From positions 73,720-137,719 of the forward strand of contig NMRB01000317.1 of the NCBI GenBank assembly GCA_002633025.1: a DNA stretch of 64,000 nucleotides, in the 5' to 3' direction. The stretch comes from Notospermus geniculatus (Eukaryota > Nemertea > Pilidiophora > Heteronemertea > Lineidae). Made by a program: the position numbers and the translations under genes. Shown piece after piece: positions 1 to 12,756 of the stretch (positions are counted from its first letter, which is position 1; each line of letters begins with the position of its first letter). The notes under the pieces were generated by a model. The model searched no databases, had not been told where the DNA came from, and saw only the letters and a list, made by a program, of their open reading frames with translations.

Positions 1-2272
1 TAGGACAGAGGATACCGACCGGTTCTGATGTTTCACCAACTGTCATGAAAGTTTCTGTGCCACTGGCAGATAAATCAGGCCATTCAGCTGGTGGCAGTAC
101 GCCAACGAAAAACATAATTGTCAGTGCATTCAGTAAAGGTAACACAAGTGTTGCTGTTACCAAGCCTTCAAACAGCAGTCAGAATAACTTGCAGCCAAGA
201 ACTCTCTCTGTCACTAATCAGCAATCCATACTGACTCCGAAGGCCGGAACAACTGCAGGAGCCAAGCCGACGACTCCCACAGGTAGCAAAATCAGCATTA
301 TGCCTGCCTCATCCACACAACAATTGACACCAAAGGTTATCACCGTGTCATCTAGCCAAGGTAAGCTATTTGAAATACTATTTGAATTAGGTGTTAGCTT
401 CATGTTATATCAGTCTGTTGAAATGCTGTATACCAGCTGCAAAGAATGAAGTTAAATGCATCATCCTCATGTCTCTCCAGCCAAATCCACAATGACTGCT
501 ACCAGCACAGTGGCTGCAGTAGCCTCCAATGCTGCTGCCAAGCTCAATGCTGCCGGTGCCTTGAGCACATCACCAGCCATCATCAACCTAAACAACTCTT
601 TACAAGCTTGCATTGATGGAACATCAGGAGGTGAGTAAAGAACAGTGGAATGTGACCTTAAATAGAGACTGATGTGCATGTAGGACATCTTACAGAGTGT
701 CACTTTATTGGAAGATGACTGAGGCTAAGAGGTCACTGACTATTAAATTGAATTGCAACAGCACCCAAGAAATGTATGGACATCATAAATTTTCTAACTG
801 AGCATTATTGCTTTTCACTTTCAGATGTTGAACTGAGCAAGTTGGATGAACGTCTCATTCAGATTTTAGCATGGCAGCGTCTACAGCAGCTCCTTCCGCA
901 GAAGAATACATCATCTTCCAGCTCATGCAAGAAAGGCACCCTCAATGGGCTTCTTTCTCCTGCAGGTTGGTAAAGTGATCGACACAATCTCTCAATCAAT
1001 GTACAATGTGCATTAAATGAAATATCAAGGAAGCCATCTTTCCATGAACCTGGTAGATATATAGCTTCTCTATTTTCAGTCTCCACAGAAGTCCAAGCAC
1101 GAGCTTTGTTATGCCCATTGACAGGGAAGGGAAACACAGTGCCAATGCCGTACAGAACCCTCACTGTTGGAACAGGGGGAGACATGGATGTCTGTCTGTC
1201 AGCTTACGGCCACTGTAACTACGTGTCTGCAAAACATGCATGCATATTTTTTGACGAGGTAAGTCGAAGAGGAATGCAGCACTGGCCAGCCTTGACTGAA
1301 TTCCTGAACAAGCAGTGTTCTCAAAATTGGATGATGTACTCTATGTTGATTAATTGCTTGCAGCTGAAGATAACGATGCTTGAAGTGGATATGGGACCAA
1401 TGTTTGCTGTGGCATTGCATGTTCAATGGACTGTTGATTACAGAAGTTGGTCAATTCTTTCCAGACAACCAAGCACTATGAACTTCTGAACTACAGTGAG
1501 CATGGTACAACAGTGGATAATGTTCTTTACTCGTGCGATTTCTCGGAGAAGACTGTGCTCTCCCCCAAACCTACTGGTATTGTGGCATCAGTTCGCAAGA
1601 TTATCAGCAAAAAGAGACAGAAGCCCGAGCCAGAACCTGTGGAAGAAGTTAAGCCAGAGGAGAGACTGACAATGAGTGGGCATGCTACTGAGGTAAGAAA
1701 TTATTTTGAATAGGTGATAGTACAGTGGAACCTCCCTTAACGGACACCTCTGCCAGGAGGACACCTCTCTATTAAGGACACCAATGTTCAGTCCCAAATT
1801 GATCATTTCTATTCATTTCAACCTCTGTAATCAGGACACCTCTCTATTAAGGACAGCATTTGTCAGTCCCAAAGGTGTCCTTAATAGAGAGGTTCCACTG
1901 TAGTTGTCTGTTCACTCCAGGGGGGGAGGGGAGTATGTTGCCTAAGGAAAGAGAGAAACATGTATTGACCTGGCTGAGATGCAAACTCTAGACCTTCTTC
2001 CTGCTGTCTGAGTAAAGTTAAGAATTTTGCCATCTCTTCTGCAGGTTCGTAAGCCCTGTAATTGCAAAGGTAGCAGCTCCAGTTTAATCGGCGGGTCAGG
2101 TGCTGGTTGGGAGGGAACAGCACTTCTTCATCATGGCAGTTATATCAAAGTTGGATGTCTCCAGTTTGTGTTCAGCATTGTTGAGCAGGCTCCAAGGGAT
2201 TTATCACAGGAAAGGAAGAAAGAAGGATTCTCGATATTAAAGTCACAACTACGGGTGACTCCAGTGGAATAA
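1..2272 (+). CDS. PHF12: PHD finger protein 12, C-terminal part with FHA domain (5' end outside window)
   Basis: Exons read by eye: 1-360, 481-630, 825-965, 1080-1258, 1465-1692 and 2045-2272. Every junction is GT-AG and all phases agree. The first exons code a Ser/Thr/Ala-rich linker. Exons four and five code an FHA domain ([17 protein letters not shown], then [16 protein letters not shown] and [14 protein letters not shown]). The last exon codes the typical tail [20 protein letters not shown] followed by [17 protein letters not shown]. In the known family PHF12 (Pf1) is a PHD-finger bridge between Sin3/HDAC and MRG15 corepressor complexes in the nucleus. The PHD fingers would lie upstream and are not visible. 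A polyadenylation signal AATAAA sits at 2758-2763. The identification rests on the FHA plus tail and is strong; the exact 5' boundary is unknown. Confidence 0.88.
1721..1902. mobile_element. TA-flanked inverted-repeat element (pogo/Tc1-like MITE) in PHF12 intron
   Basis: The ends tacagtggaacctc... and ...gaggttccactgta are reverse complements. The ~180-bp interior repeats the motif ggacacctctctattaagga. TA at both ends fits a TA target duplication. There is no coding capacity. Confidence 0.75.
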
Positions 2273-4042
2273 ACTGTTTCAGGTTGGACCATATATACGA
2301 GAATTTTCTCCAGTGAGTCAGATATTTCAGGGATGAGCTGTCGATGTTTGCTGTCTTATTGTCAATATCTCTCACTGTTTAACCGGGAAATATCGATTGA
2401 GATGAGATTGTTGGTGTTTTTGAAGCACATGTCAGCCAGTTACAATGTTCAATGTGTTATGTTACTGCAATGTCTCGCATTATGAGATTCCAATATTGGT
2501 TACACAAGGCATCATGGGTAATGCCGATTTTAATCTGCCTACATGAAGAGAGAACCGAGTATTTTATGAATTATAAACAAAGAAGAAAACACATTATCAC
2601 AGCCCTCAAACACTTGTACATATAATTGTGTTGGAGGATGATAGGATGTGCATCCTCGAAGACTTCATGCAACTTGATGTATTTCTATGTTCGATTTCTT
2701 TCATCTGTTGTGTATATTGTTTCATGAGACCTGTCCCTGATTGAATGAACTGATATCAATAAAGATTTCCTGCAGAACTATTGGCTAGTGGTGATGATTA
2801 GGATGAACTAATTTTGTGGTCTTGGCACCTAAAATACTGAATTACCATATAGCAAAATAGGGCATTTAGGTCCAAAAGAATGTCCAATGTTGATTCTAGT
2901 TTGACAATTGTTGTGAGAATGAAATATAGGCACAGCATTACACCTCTTTGAAATACAGCATGAAGTATGAAATCATTATGTGTATATTCTGCTGATCTTT
3001 GTATCATTCTAGTATCCAATACGTGTCTACAAATCTCAAACCTCACCCAGGCTTCTTGCAACGAAGGCAGCCTCATCTTTGAATATTAAAATTACTCTTA
3101 AATGACCGAGAGCATGATCTCATCAATATAGTTTCGAGTTGGGCATTTGTTTTGAGGAAGAGGCCCATTTTGCAAAACAGGCCTTTTGGTTGACTGGGTA
3201 GCTCATGGTTGTGGACTATCTGTCATGGCGATCAATTTGTTAATGAAAGTGAACACGAAAACATTATTGTTAATAATAAGTCAGAAGTTACCAATTTATC
3301 TGTACAGTATTTTTGTTAATGTAGTTTTCTTACCTATTCTGAAATCATAGCATGCCTTGTAATGTACACCCACATTGTATTTGTAAATGTGAAATACTTG
3401 GCAATGGTGAATAAACATTGTCTGTTCAGTAGAAATGCCTGTCTTTGTAGTTGCTACAATGTACATGTATGATGTGGGAGAACATATCATGGAAACTATC
3501 AGATAATTTTTCAAGACTGAGTCATCACTCTTGAGAACACACAATAACTTGTGGAATTCTGTGGCCTGTGTTCTTTCTTTCCCTTGACAACTTTTCAAAG
3601 ATAACCACCAGTTGATGTGTACATGTACAGCACAGTCATGTATTTTCTACACAGAAAAATATAGGAACACTGTGTTGGAGTGATCCCTTTCTTCCCAACT
3701 GTACATGTACGGACCATACATTTAGTCAAAGTCTTGGCATTTTGTATCGTATTCACAACTGAAGATGTGCAATTTTCAAAGCAAGAATGTACGTACATGT
3801 ACAATACAATAAAACTAAATTCAATTCAAAAATTTAACAAGCCGAGTAGTAAATGTTGCTACCACACTCAACTTTTATTCAAAACTGTGACAGAAAGTGT
3901 CCAACAAAATCAACCTGAGAGTTGTACTTCTTACATAGTCACATGTGCTAATACACAGTAGTATAGACTAGAAAAGGTTAGATGTCTCGAATGACCATAG
4001 TTCTCCAGGTCAGATTGGTTCAGCAGCTACCTCAATTGCTCA

Positions 4043-4189
4043 CCAGGGACCTTATTCACGAAGCTACCGTAACTTACGGGAGTGCGCAAACTATTGTCCT
4101 TTTGCAGACAACCTATTGTTCACTATCAGCCTGACAACGGATTTGCGTACCCTTAAAGTTACGGGAGCTTTGTGAATAAGGTCCCTGGT
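4043..4189. mobile_element. Short inverted-repeat element (MITE-like), 147 bp
   Basis: The ends ccagggaccttattcac and gtgaataaggtccctgg are perfect reverse complements; the match continues imperfectly inwards (gaagctaccgtaac against gttacgggagctt). It is non-coding. Confidence 0.75.
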
Positions 4190-4468
4190 CCCCTATGACT
4201 GGCCAAGACTACATGCAAAAGCACACTGGCTTGAAATCTGGTCTTTGAGGTTATCTGACAAGGGTATACACAAGTAAGTAGACTCATAACATGTGGTCCA
4301 AACACACACAAATGACAGGATGACTTTCGAAGAGATGTAAGGTTGTACAACCGCCATGGGAAATATCTGTGAGCTCAATCATGATGGAAACAGAATCATC
4401 TACGGTACCCCACTGCAAAAACACGTACGGTACATCTATGTACTAAATTGTGCATACCTAAACTACTA

Positions 4469-4659
4469 TTAAAGCGAATCGAAAGTGAAAAAATTTGGTT
4501 TAGAAATAGAATTTGCAAGGGGACGAATTTTCAGGAAAAAATGTAAACAAACTTCTCCAGAATGTCAACAAAGAAATTTTCGTGCATTTTGATTGGATGA
4601 ATTTTGTGTTTACAAACACCAGCCAAATGTAAACAAAATCCGCTATCGATTCGCTTTAA
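4469..4659. mobile_element. TTAA-flanked inverted-repeat element, ~190 bp
   Basis: TTAA occurs at both ends, followed by the perfect terminal repeat agcgaatcga and its complement tcgattcgct. TTAA duplication is typical of piggyBac-type insertion. It is non-coding. Confidence 0.65.
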
Positions 4660-5249
4660 ATGATGAAAATCGATCTATATACTCCTATTTCAACAAGAAT
4701 ACAATAAGAATTATTTCCCAGATGAATTTTTGGCCACATCATTTTCATCAAATAACACAGTGACAGTGGTCAATGGCACACCGCCCGGTTTCTATTTTTA
4801 CCAGCGAAGGTCGGACAAATATTAGATAACAAGTAGACTTTACTGAGTGATCACATTGTCGAAGGTGAGACAGGACAAAGGCAGGGTCGGACAAACACAA
4901 TGAAATTGACACGTCCGACGTCACTCGGGCGGTTCGCTATTCATGTGGGTGGTGAGATTAAAGCTTAGAGTGAACCACCAGTATTCCGAAAGAGATTCTG
5001 TTGTCTTTCTTTGGAAAAAATGCCACTATGAGTTATGTATAAGACTGCTACAAACATGATAAACTGACAACTCTTAACAAAACGACCCCACGGGCAATAA
5101 TGGTTTGCTGGTGTGAGACCTAGTGGCATTGTGAATACCGGTATCAGCCAGCACCACCATCGACAGCCAGAGGAAACAGGCTTGTATAAAGCGGCATGTT
5201 TATTATGGTGACCTAAAAGTGAGATCATGAGAAAATAAAATACGGTATA

Positions 5250-5516
5250 TAACAGGCATGGATCCAGAGGGGGGCCGAGGTTGGAAGACCAACAAAAATG
5301 AGTCAATAATTCCGAAAAAATGAGCAAATAGATGAGGAAATCATGCCCCCCAGATGCTTGGAAATCGTATCTAAGCGCATCTAGAATTCAAAATTTTCTG
5401 AGGGAGGCCCCAACCCCTGTCGTGGCTTCGCGCCTTTGGCACTCGCCTTGCGACTCCGTCGGCCTGCGGCTGACGGTCTCCGGCCCCCCATTCCAAAATC
5501 CTGGATCCGCCCCTGT
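5250..5516. repeat. Dispersed repeat with ggatcc(a/g) ends
   Basis: The left end (aggcatggatccagagg) and the right end (ctggatccgcccctg) are imperfect inverted copies. Similar ggggcggatccag ends recur near 24950-25125 and 43425-43720, so this is a family scattered across the window. Confidence 0.45.
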
Positions 5517-6261
5517 ATAAGGGCCCAAAATTATCAAAATGTTCAGGTCTAACAGTGTTTTCGAGGGATGAGGGTAACACACATCTTCGAATAAGTTCCC
5601 GAACTGGCCAGTTCACTTGTGAATGTGGCAGGAATTGAGTGATCCTGCTTCATGCAACTGTGCATCGGATGAAAAAAAAATGCAGGTAGCCCCCCCCCCA
5701 GACATGTCAGATGAGTAGAAACAATACATGAAATAGTTTTGCGCTGATTATAAGCATAGCATTGTTTACCAATGTAAAGATCATTAATCCTCATTACATT
5801 TGTATGCTGCATCATTCATCACGAACAGATAGGCCTAAAGAAACTACGGGTCACGTTGAAAATACATGTACGGTATGTAGAATAAGTTCCTGATTATACA
5901 AAAATGAATGAAGATGGCAGTTAATTGTACACAAAGGTTGATTTCTACACTTGTGTTGTGTGGACTGCATATATTTGATACAGCCACTGCATGACAACCT
6001 TTTTTTCATTATGTTTCATTAGCACTATTTTGTATCAAAATATTTGAGATTCATGGCGACATTTCAAGAAAAGTTTAGCACAAGATAACAAATTTCAAGC
6101 ATTATATTGTGTTAGTAGAACATGGATAAAGTGCTAAAAGTGAGATTCTTATAATGGAACAATACTAACTAGTACATTACATATATACATCAGAGGCACG
6201 CATTCATTTTTCAAACAGAGGTCAACCCAACACCCATGGTTTTTAAAATTTCAGGTCATTT

Positions 6262-8663
6262 TCATGACACAGAGTTTCTGTTCCCTATTATTGTTTTACT
6301 GGATTCCTTTCCTTTTGAGAATAGACACTTCAGCTTCCGTAATCTCATTTCCAGTGCAATGTAACAGATAAACGCCAAGATCAGAATTGTCTGAAAGATG
6401 TAGAATTTGACGTTGATGCACAGGGCTTGGCTGTATCCAAATGTAACCGCAAAACCCAGACAGTGGAACATACGATAGTTGGCAAAACTTGCATCCTGAT
6501 GTCGTGGAAAGAGTGTTGAAAGAAGGGCTGGAAGAGAGACTAGATAGAGTAGAATCCAAAATCATAAAGTGTGGCTTAAATACTGTTGTAAACATGATAT
6601 TATTAGGGCATATTATTGGTGGATTTTTAAAATGATACACAAGAATTCACTGTTAACTGATTCAAGCCAATGAACTATTGTCATCATCATCAATACATTA
6701 CAAGCTGAGGACGAAGAGGTCCTGTTGTCATCTAGCTTGTTGACAGAACACTGAATTACTCGGGTTACGCATGCTGAACTGAAGTATGCTTTTGAAATTT
6801 GACTATGCACTCATGATCAAAGTGTGAAAAAACTCGGGTGACACTCACCTGTAGTTTGTGGCTGCCAGACTGCATCGCATACTCCCCAGAGTGCAGGAAT
6901 AATGAAGAATGGGACAGTACTATTTGGAGATGGTGCCCATAGTACAAGTGTGATAATCAGGGCAGTGTGGATCACAAATGCACTGGAGTATAAAGTAATA
7001 CGGCCAACATATTGGTTCAGTTTCCCAGCGAGGTAGCAGAAAATGACATCACTAAGACCAAAACAGATCATTGTATATCCAACCCAACTCACACCAATGG
7101 TACAGCTGACAAAGGCCTGAAAAAGAAGAAATCAATTCTGAAATTCAGGTTGATTCCTGTTTTTTTTCTTCAAATTATTGCGCAAGATTTTGAACAAAAT
7201 ACAAGAAATGACTGAACCACCTCAACAGCCTGGTGGTAATGTTCCACCAGTAATGATGGTCATTAATATGAAAATTAAAAACAATTACCTGAGTAAAGTC
7301 AGCGTAGAGATATGCTTGATGGGCTCCTGTGAGGTAGGCCATTGGGAAAATAAGCAACATATTTGGTCTCTTCCTCACAGCTTGAAAGCTGACAGCAACA
7401 AACTGCTTGTAGTTGCTTGATCAGACAACACACTTGCCAGGCTAACATTGCTTCCGAATTCCTTGAGGGCACTTGGATTTCGGTATGCTCGTAGAAAGGC
7501 AATAAACAGAATTATTGCAACAACCACTAATGAGATGTATACTCCTCCAAGAATATAAATTTTGTTCAGAAAGTCTAAGTCATGAGTTGGATGATGGTAC
7601 GAACCAGAACCATTGAGTTTAAAGAGCATTTCAGAGTTGAGAGTATTATTGGTTTCGACAGAGAGACTGATGTTGGAGGTGACGTCAGTCACATTTGATG
7701 GGGTGCTGAAAATTTGTCTGTTCCATTCTTCGCTATACATTCTTGTGCTCACAACAGGACACTGTGCTGCCCCACAAACTCTACCATAATACGATTCTGG
7801 TTTTGCTGCATCACCCAGCTGGAAAACTAGGGAAGACACGAGATTGCCAGAGACTTGGGAAAACTGCTGGAATGTCATCCAGATTCCATGAAAACGGCTG
7901 ACAACTGGCGCCACCGTTTTTCCGGTCAGGGATGCATACTCAAATGCAGCCGATGACACATAGAGTACTGCAGCTGCCCAGAGGGGTCCATTAGTTAATC
8001 CAAGCAGAATGGAACATGGAATCACTGTGTACATTTTTGGATAAAGTAATGATCCCAGAAAGAGGCATGTGAGCACGTAAGATAACACCAAGGACCACTT
8101 CGGTGTAAGCTTCTTCAAAATAATTGGAGTGAGGAAACTTGAGGTTATACCACTTGCATAAAAGATGCTGTATGATATGACACCCAAACCTTTGTCTTGG
8201 AACAGTGAGCTGGCCATATTCTGAATACCATTGAAGGCAGAAAACAACAACATGAATGCAACAGAAACCACAAAAAGGTCCTTCATCAATCGCAACTGAT
8301 CTCTTTCCTTGACAATTTCTGTGGTCCTGACAGAGGGTGAACAGGGTACGGATTGGTCTCTGGCTTCAGATTCAGGTTACAGAAACTGACAGATTTTGTA
8401 GTACTTCTTGGCAGACTAGGATATGAGTCTACGAGTTCAGCTGCTACAAGTCCCAGTCCCTTCCTGATCGGCACAAGATGCTTGGTCTCATTTTCTGCAC
8501 TCTCGGCGGTAGGATGCATTGCAGGGAAGTCTTCCATCTCGGTGTGATCAGAAAAGTTATGACCACGTGCCAGCAAATTCTCATCAACCTCATTTTCGAT
8601 GTTCCCTGAACGTGTATCATTATCCACATCAAGGACAGCATCACTTGTACTTTCAGCCATCAT
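6262..8663 (-). CDS. UNC93A: UNC93A-like multi-pass membrane protein; two frame breaks in the window
   Basis: Coding blocks on the minus strand are 8663 down to 7289 (frame shifts near 8290-8380 and near 7380), 7116-6849 and 6527-6262. The chosen start is ATG at 8663, beginning MMAESTSDAV. An acidic ~110-residue N-terminus precedes a helix-rich membrane region beginning KDLFVVSVAFMLLFSAFNG. Family hallmarks are GLGVISYSIFYASG, SWVGYTMICFGLSDVIF, ALWGVCDAVWQ and the exon junction reading ASFANYRMFHCLGFAVTFGY. Three donor/acceptor pairs fit. UNC93 proteins are MFS-fold multi-pass proteins; UNC93B1 traffics Toll-like receptors, while the role of the A type is less clear. The segment in all three frames is recognisable, so the gene is either intact with two sequence errors or a recent pseudogene. 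Confidence 0.85.
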
Positions 8664-8834
8664 CAAGTTCTCTACAATACAAAAATAAGGGTCCAGCAGC
8701 AGGTTTTATTAATTGAAGAAGGATTAACTTTTGTGATTACAGCAGGCCCACCATCATTGACCTAGGCATAGCAAGCCAGGCTACTGCAATGAGAACATGA
8801 AATTTAGAATAGTCCTACCCCAGGGATAGGCCTA

Positions 8835-9040
8835 CCTTCTGTACATGTACAGTCTTTGACAAAAGTTTATCTCCACCTGATACCGTGAATATTTCAAACA
8901 GGCCCTACTATTGGGCCAACAAATGGCCAATTTTAACCCGGTTTGTTTCACATGAAAGTATATCTTGTTGGTCATATTTTTTGCTTCAAATTTTGGATAT
9001 TTGGAAATATCGTATAGCTCATCAGTAAAAACCCTAATGA
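8835..9040 (-). repeat. Half-copy of the foldback repeat family seen at 57728-58665
   Basis: The stretch from acagtctttgac through gaatatttcaaa, ggccaattttaac and catcttgttggtcata resembles one arm of the large inverted repeat at 57.7-58.7 kb. A further piece of the same family (gatagagtggaaccttct, gttgctgagatattt) follows at about 10170-10330. Confidence 0.6.
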
Positions 9041-9140
9041 AATGGTCCATGGACCATGTGCTCACTGGGTTGGACATAGGCCTAATAGTCTAATGACAGA
9101 GGGAGGTACATATCAGTTATGAGCAATCTGCGTCAAGTCA

Positions 9141-9469
9141 TTGCTAAACTAAGGATTAGTGCACATGATTTAGAAATCGAAAGGGGCAGATATACTGGTC
9201 TCACCCCAGAGGAAAGAATCTGTAGCCATTGTGCATCTAACGAAGTAGAAGATGAGATCCATTTTCTCACTTCATGCCCTAAATTTACCTCCCTGAGGGA
9301 GGATCTCTATAACGAAATCATTGATAAGTTATCTACCTGCTTTAGAAACAATTTTCAAAAAATGGACAACAGAAACAAATTTATCTGGCTCATGACATGC
9401 GAAGAAAGTACAATTTGTAACCTTCTGGCGAAATTTATCTCTAATTGCTTTGAACTTCGAACACATTAA
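9141..9469 (+). mobile_element. LINE (non-LTR retrotransposon) C-terminal fragment
   Basis: An open frame of about 110 residues ends at 9469. It carries the signature tail of many non-LTR reverse transcriptases: RISAHDLEIERGRY, then a zinc-binding-like ICSHCASNEVEDEIHFLTSC. The reverse transcriptase core is absent, so this is a 5'-truncated copy. The sequence immediately before it (gagcaatctgcgtcaagtca) belongs to another repeat also found near 10885 and 48400, so the ATG at 9119 is not a real start. Confidence 0.7.
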
Positions 9470-9759
9470 AGATAAACCAGACTGTCACACAATAGGCCTA
9501 TAATACCGGTAACTCCTTTTTACTGTCATTTAGAAAACATTAGGCATACAGCATGATTTCGAACTTGTTTGTATTTCGTACTCGGGTGTCACGCTTTCGG
9601 CTGTTTTATAATATTATAATATCTGTTTTATAATATTACGGCATGTTTTCGATTTGTTTATACTTCACACCCGGGTGTCACACTTTTGTCTATTTTATTT
9701 TACAATATTTGTAATCAAAATCATACTATGTACATATTGTGATTCTGTACCCCNTTTTT

Positions 9760-10190
9760 AAGGTACCCCTCCAATGCATGTTTATGCAAGATATGAAGTC
9801 GCTCGGTGAAATAATGACAAACTGTGGCAGGTTCGTCACTTTCGTCGAACTTTGACCTCGGTGACCTTGAAAAGTAGGTCAAATCAAAAACCCGTTATAT
9901 ATGTTATGTATCCTTATTAGCTACACCTATGATAAAAATTTGGAGATGATCTAGTCATTAGTTCAGGAGTTATTGCACTTTTTGTGTTTTTGGTTTCCGC
10001 CACCTGATGGCCAAACTGAGAGTCGAATGGAACCGAATCTTGGTGCCGTGGGTCATCTGACCTAGGGGTATATATGTACCAAGTTTCAGATCAATAGCTC
10101 CAGCGGTTACGAAACGTGCCCTGCTAACGGAACACGACGACGACGGACACTGCACCATTGTAATAGCTCACCCCAGTGAGCTAAAAATCA
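9760..10190 (-). repeat. Dispersed repeat family A, copy 1
   Basis: Read on the minus strand it begins with the near-palindrome tagctcactggggtgagcta, then tcgtcgtccgttagcagggc and tgaaacttggtacatata, and runs to gcaagatatgaagtcgctcg (as written on plus). Further copies lie at 11270-11695 in the same orientation and at 46195-49165 in the opposite one. It has no coding capacity that I can see. An N occurs near 9754. Confidence 0.75.
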
Positions 10191-10400
10191 ACATTTTCAT
10201 TAATGTAATATTTTTGAGACTTTTGTTGCAGCTTTGATAGAGTGGAACCTTCTAAAGACTTGTTTCATCAAAATCTGTTGAGTGGTTGCTGAGATATTTA
10301 TCTAATGGCATCAAAATTTCCTGAAAAGCAGGAAAATCTCAAATTATCAAAAGGTGCTGGGGACTTAACAGAGGTTTTTGACTTTGGGGAAATCTCAGAA

Positions 10401-10504
10401 AGTACAATGGGTGATTTCAAAGTTGGTTTAACACCGGTTTTTTCAATGCATTAAAGCATTGTAAAACCGGTATTAAAACCAACTTTGAAATCACCCAATG
10501 TACT
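10401..10504. repeat. Near-perfect 104-bp palindrome
   Basis: Left arm agtacaatgggtgatttcaa and right arm ttgaaatcacccaatgtact pair almost completely. The middle (accggttttttcaatgcatt, then aaagcattgtaaaaccggt) also pairs. It is non-coding and would fold as a hairpin. Confidence 0.75.
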
Positions 10505-10798
10505 ACAGCTATCTTGTTGAAAATTTCATGGTTGACACTGGGGTCCATATCATTGATCATGACATAATATCAACCTGCTCCTTCTATTTTTTCACTACTT
10601 TCTGTAATTAGTCCTTTTGAATGCCTTGGAAATTGCTGAACGAATCAATATTTTCCATAGAGACTTGGACTAAATATTCTTGGCATCATGTTGAATAAGA
10701 TTATTCAAAAGAAAACAAACAAGTTCCATCACGACAGGGCCTTTTTTAGGATAGAAATATCGGTTATACTTAGGGCCGTTTCTAAGATGACAAGCCAA

Positions 10799-10918
10799 AT
10801 GAAATGGTCCATGGACCATGTGCTCACTGGGTTGGACATAATAGTCTAATGACGGAGGGAGGTACATGTACATACCAGTATCAGTTATGAGCAATCTGGG
10901 TCAAGTCATTCCCAGGTA
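10799..10918. repeat. Copy of the ggtccatggaccat repeat module
   Basis: Contains the palindromic core atggtccatggaccat and gtgctcactgggttggacat, followed by cagttatgagcaatctgggt. The same module is at about 9040-9140 and, reversed or partial, at 43860, 46680, 48400-48490 and 49130-49160, commonly next to family A copies. Confidence 0.7.
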
Positions 10919-11269
10919 GGACTGATGATTTTTGGGTTATGCCACCTGGCGGCCATATTGGATGTCCGATCAGGCTGGAACTTCACATGCACATAAAGGT
11001 CATCTGCAGGGGGCCATATAACACATTGGAGCACTTTGGGTCAAGTCGTTCCTGAGTTACAGCACTTTGATGATTTTTGGGTTACGCCACCTGGTGGCCA
11101 TGTTTGAAGTCAAATCAGGCCGAAATTTGACATGCATGTAAAGGTCATCTAGATGGAGGTAAATATCAAATTTGAGCATTCTGCGTCAAGCCGTTCCAGA
11201 GTAATAGCACTTACTTGATTTTCAGGTTACGCCACCTGGCGGCCATACTGGATGTCCAATCGGGCCGAA

Positions 11270-11695
11270 ACTTGGTATTTTTAAGGTACCCCTCCAATGC
11301 ATGTTTATGCAAGATATGAAGTCGCTCGGTGAAATAGTGACAAACTTTGGCAGGTTCGTCACTTTTGTCGAACTTTGACCTCTGCAACCTTGAAAAGTAG
11401 GTCAAATAAAAAACCCGTCATATATGTGATGTATCCTTATTAGCTACACCTATGATAAAAATTTGGAGATGATCTAGTCATTAGTTCAGGAGTTATTGCA
11501 CTTTTTGTGTTTTGTGTTTCCGCCACCTGATGGCCAAACTGAGAGTCGCCGAATGGGACTGAAACCTGGTGTCGTGGGTCATCTGACCTAGGGGTATATA
11601 TGTACCAAGTTTCAGATCAATAGCTCCAGCGGTTACAAAACGTGCCCGGCTAACGGACGACGGACGCTGCACCATAGCTCACCCCAGTGAGCTAA
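11270..11695 (-). repeat. Dispersed repeat family A, copy 2
   Basis: Closely similar to 9760-10190 along its whole length, including taaggtacccctccaatgca at its left end and the gctcaccccagtgagctaaa end. Confidence 0.75.
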
Positions 11696-11971
11696 AAACC
11701 ACATTCAGATTCAATCCGATTGGATCCGATCAACCCGCATCGGGTTTCATTTGCGTTTAGACGAGATTTGAATGTGGTCGTATGTGGTCCAATGCATGGA
11801 TCTCTTGTTTTCCCGCCAAAAAGATCATCAATACCATGTCAATACGCCTACGCCTATGAAGTAGGCCTAGCCTATGCTAGGCCTATACCCTACCTAGCTA
11901 TGACATTGATTGTATGAAGACAGCAGGCATACCGGTAGGCCTAGGCCTACCGCGGCCTATAGGGCTAGGCC

Positions 11972-12756
11972 TAGCCATGGAGGTAGTATTGAGAAGGAGC
12001 GAACACGGACCCCACATCAAACAGTACAATCATCGTTCCGCTGTTTGCTAAAGTGATTAGGGGGACAATAGGCTAATAACGCCGCACGATGGTCGGAAAA
12101 AGCCGATCTAATCTTCGGTAATTTCCGTGTGCAGTCAGCACTTCCCTTGTACAATGGTCAGAGTCCAAACAATAGAAGGGAACAATGGCAGTGGACGTTG
12201 CCTACGCACGAAAACTGAAAAATTCATCGTTTTCATCGCGTCAAAAACAGCACCTCGCAGCATCTCGCACTGAAACGACCACCCGTATGTTACCTGAACT
12301 AATCATCTTTTAAACTATCATAACGCAATCCTCTTCAAACTTTTCAGATGCGAAGAATCTCATTATCATTATCATTATCATGTTTACCTTAAAACGTAGA
12401 TATCTTTATTGGAAATTGGTCTTTTTCGATGATTTTTTCACTAAAATACAGCGGAGAGTTTACCAAATTGAGTTGTCTTCGAAATAGCCGGTTATCTAAT
12501 TCCCAACGTGGAGAAAAACGCAAGAATATGATTGGGTCGACGCGATATCAATTATAGATGGCGCTGCACTTTGAGAGTTGTGCGGAATTCATGCTGAACA
12601 ACTAAAACAACTAAAACTATGATTGCCTTCAAGGAGCTCAGCGTGCGTACCGGACAATAGGCGGGAACAAAGGCAAACAATGGGGGCGTGGAATTGTGGT
12701 CACAGCGATTAGGGCCGTGCTCGCTCCTTCTCAATACTACCTCCATGGCCTAGCAT
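11972..12756. mobile_element. Inverted-repeat element, ~785 bp
   Basis: Left end tagccatggaggtagtattg then agaaggagcgaacacgga; right end is the complement (tccttctcaatactacctcc atggc). Arms are about 40 bp with few mismatches. The interior is unrelated between halves and has no long reading frame. An attatc microsatellite lies near 12361-12380. Confidence 0.7.

Larger units (their letters stand above)
2780..6261. other. Intergenic stretch between PHF12 and UNC93A-like, no gene seen
   Basis: The stretch is AT-rich and has only short unconvincing reading frames. It contains the small inverted-repeat elements listed separately and a poly-C tract near 5692. The 3' untranslated regions of the two convergent genes probably occupy both ends. 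I see no splice-consistent exon. Confidence 0.6.

Noticed and set aside
8320-8350. A 23-nt intron to explain the first UNC93A frame break
   Set aside because: It restores phase but is too short; a 62-nt alternative would create a stop codon. A base error or real frameshift is simpler.
9119-9140. ATG at 9119 as the start of a gene
   Set aside because: This part belongs to a repeat found elsewhere in the window; the frame is a LINE tail.
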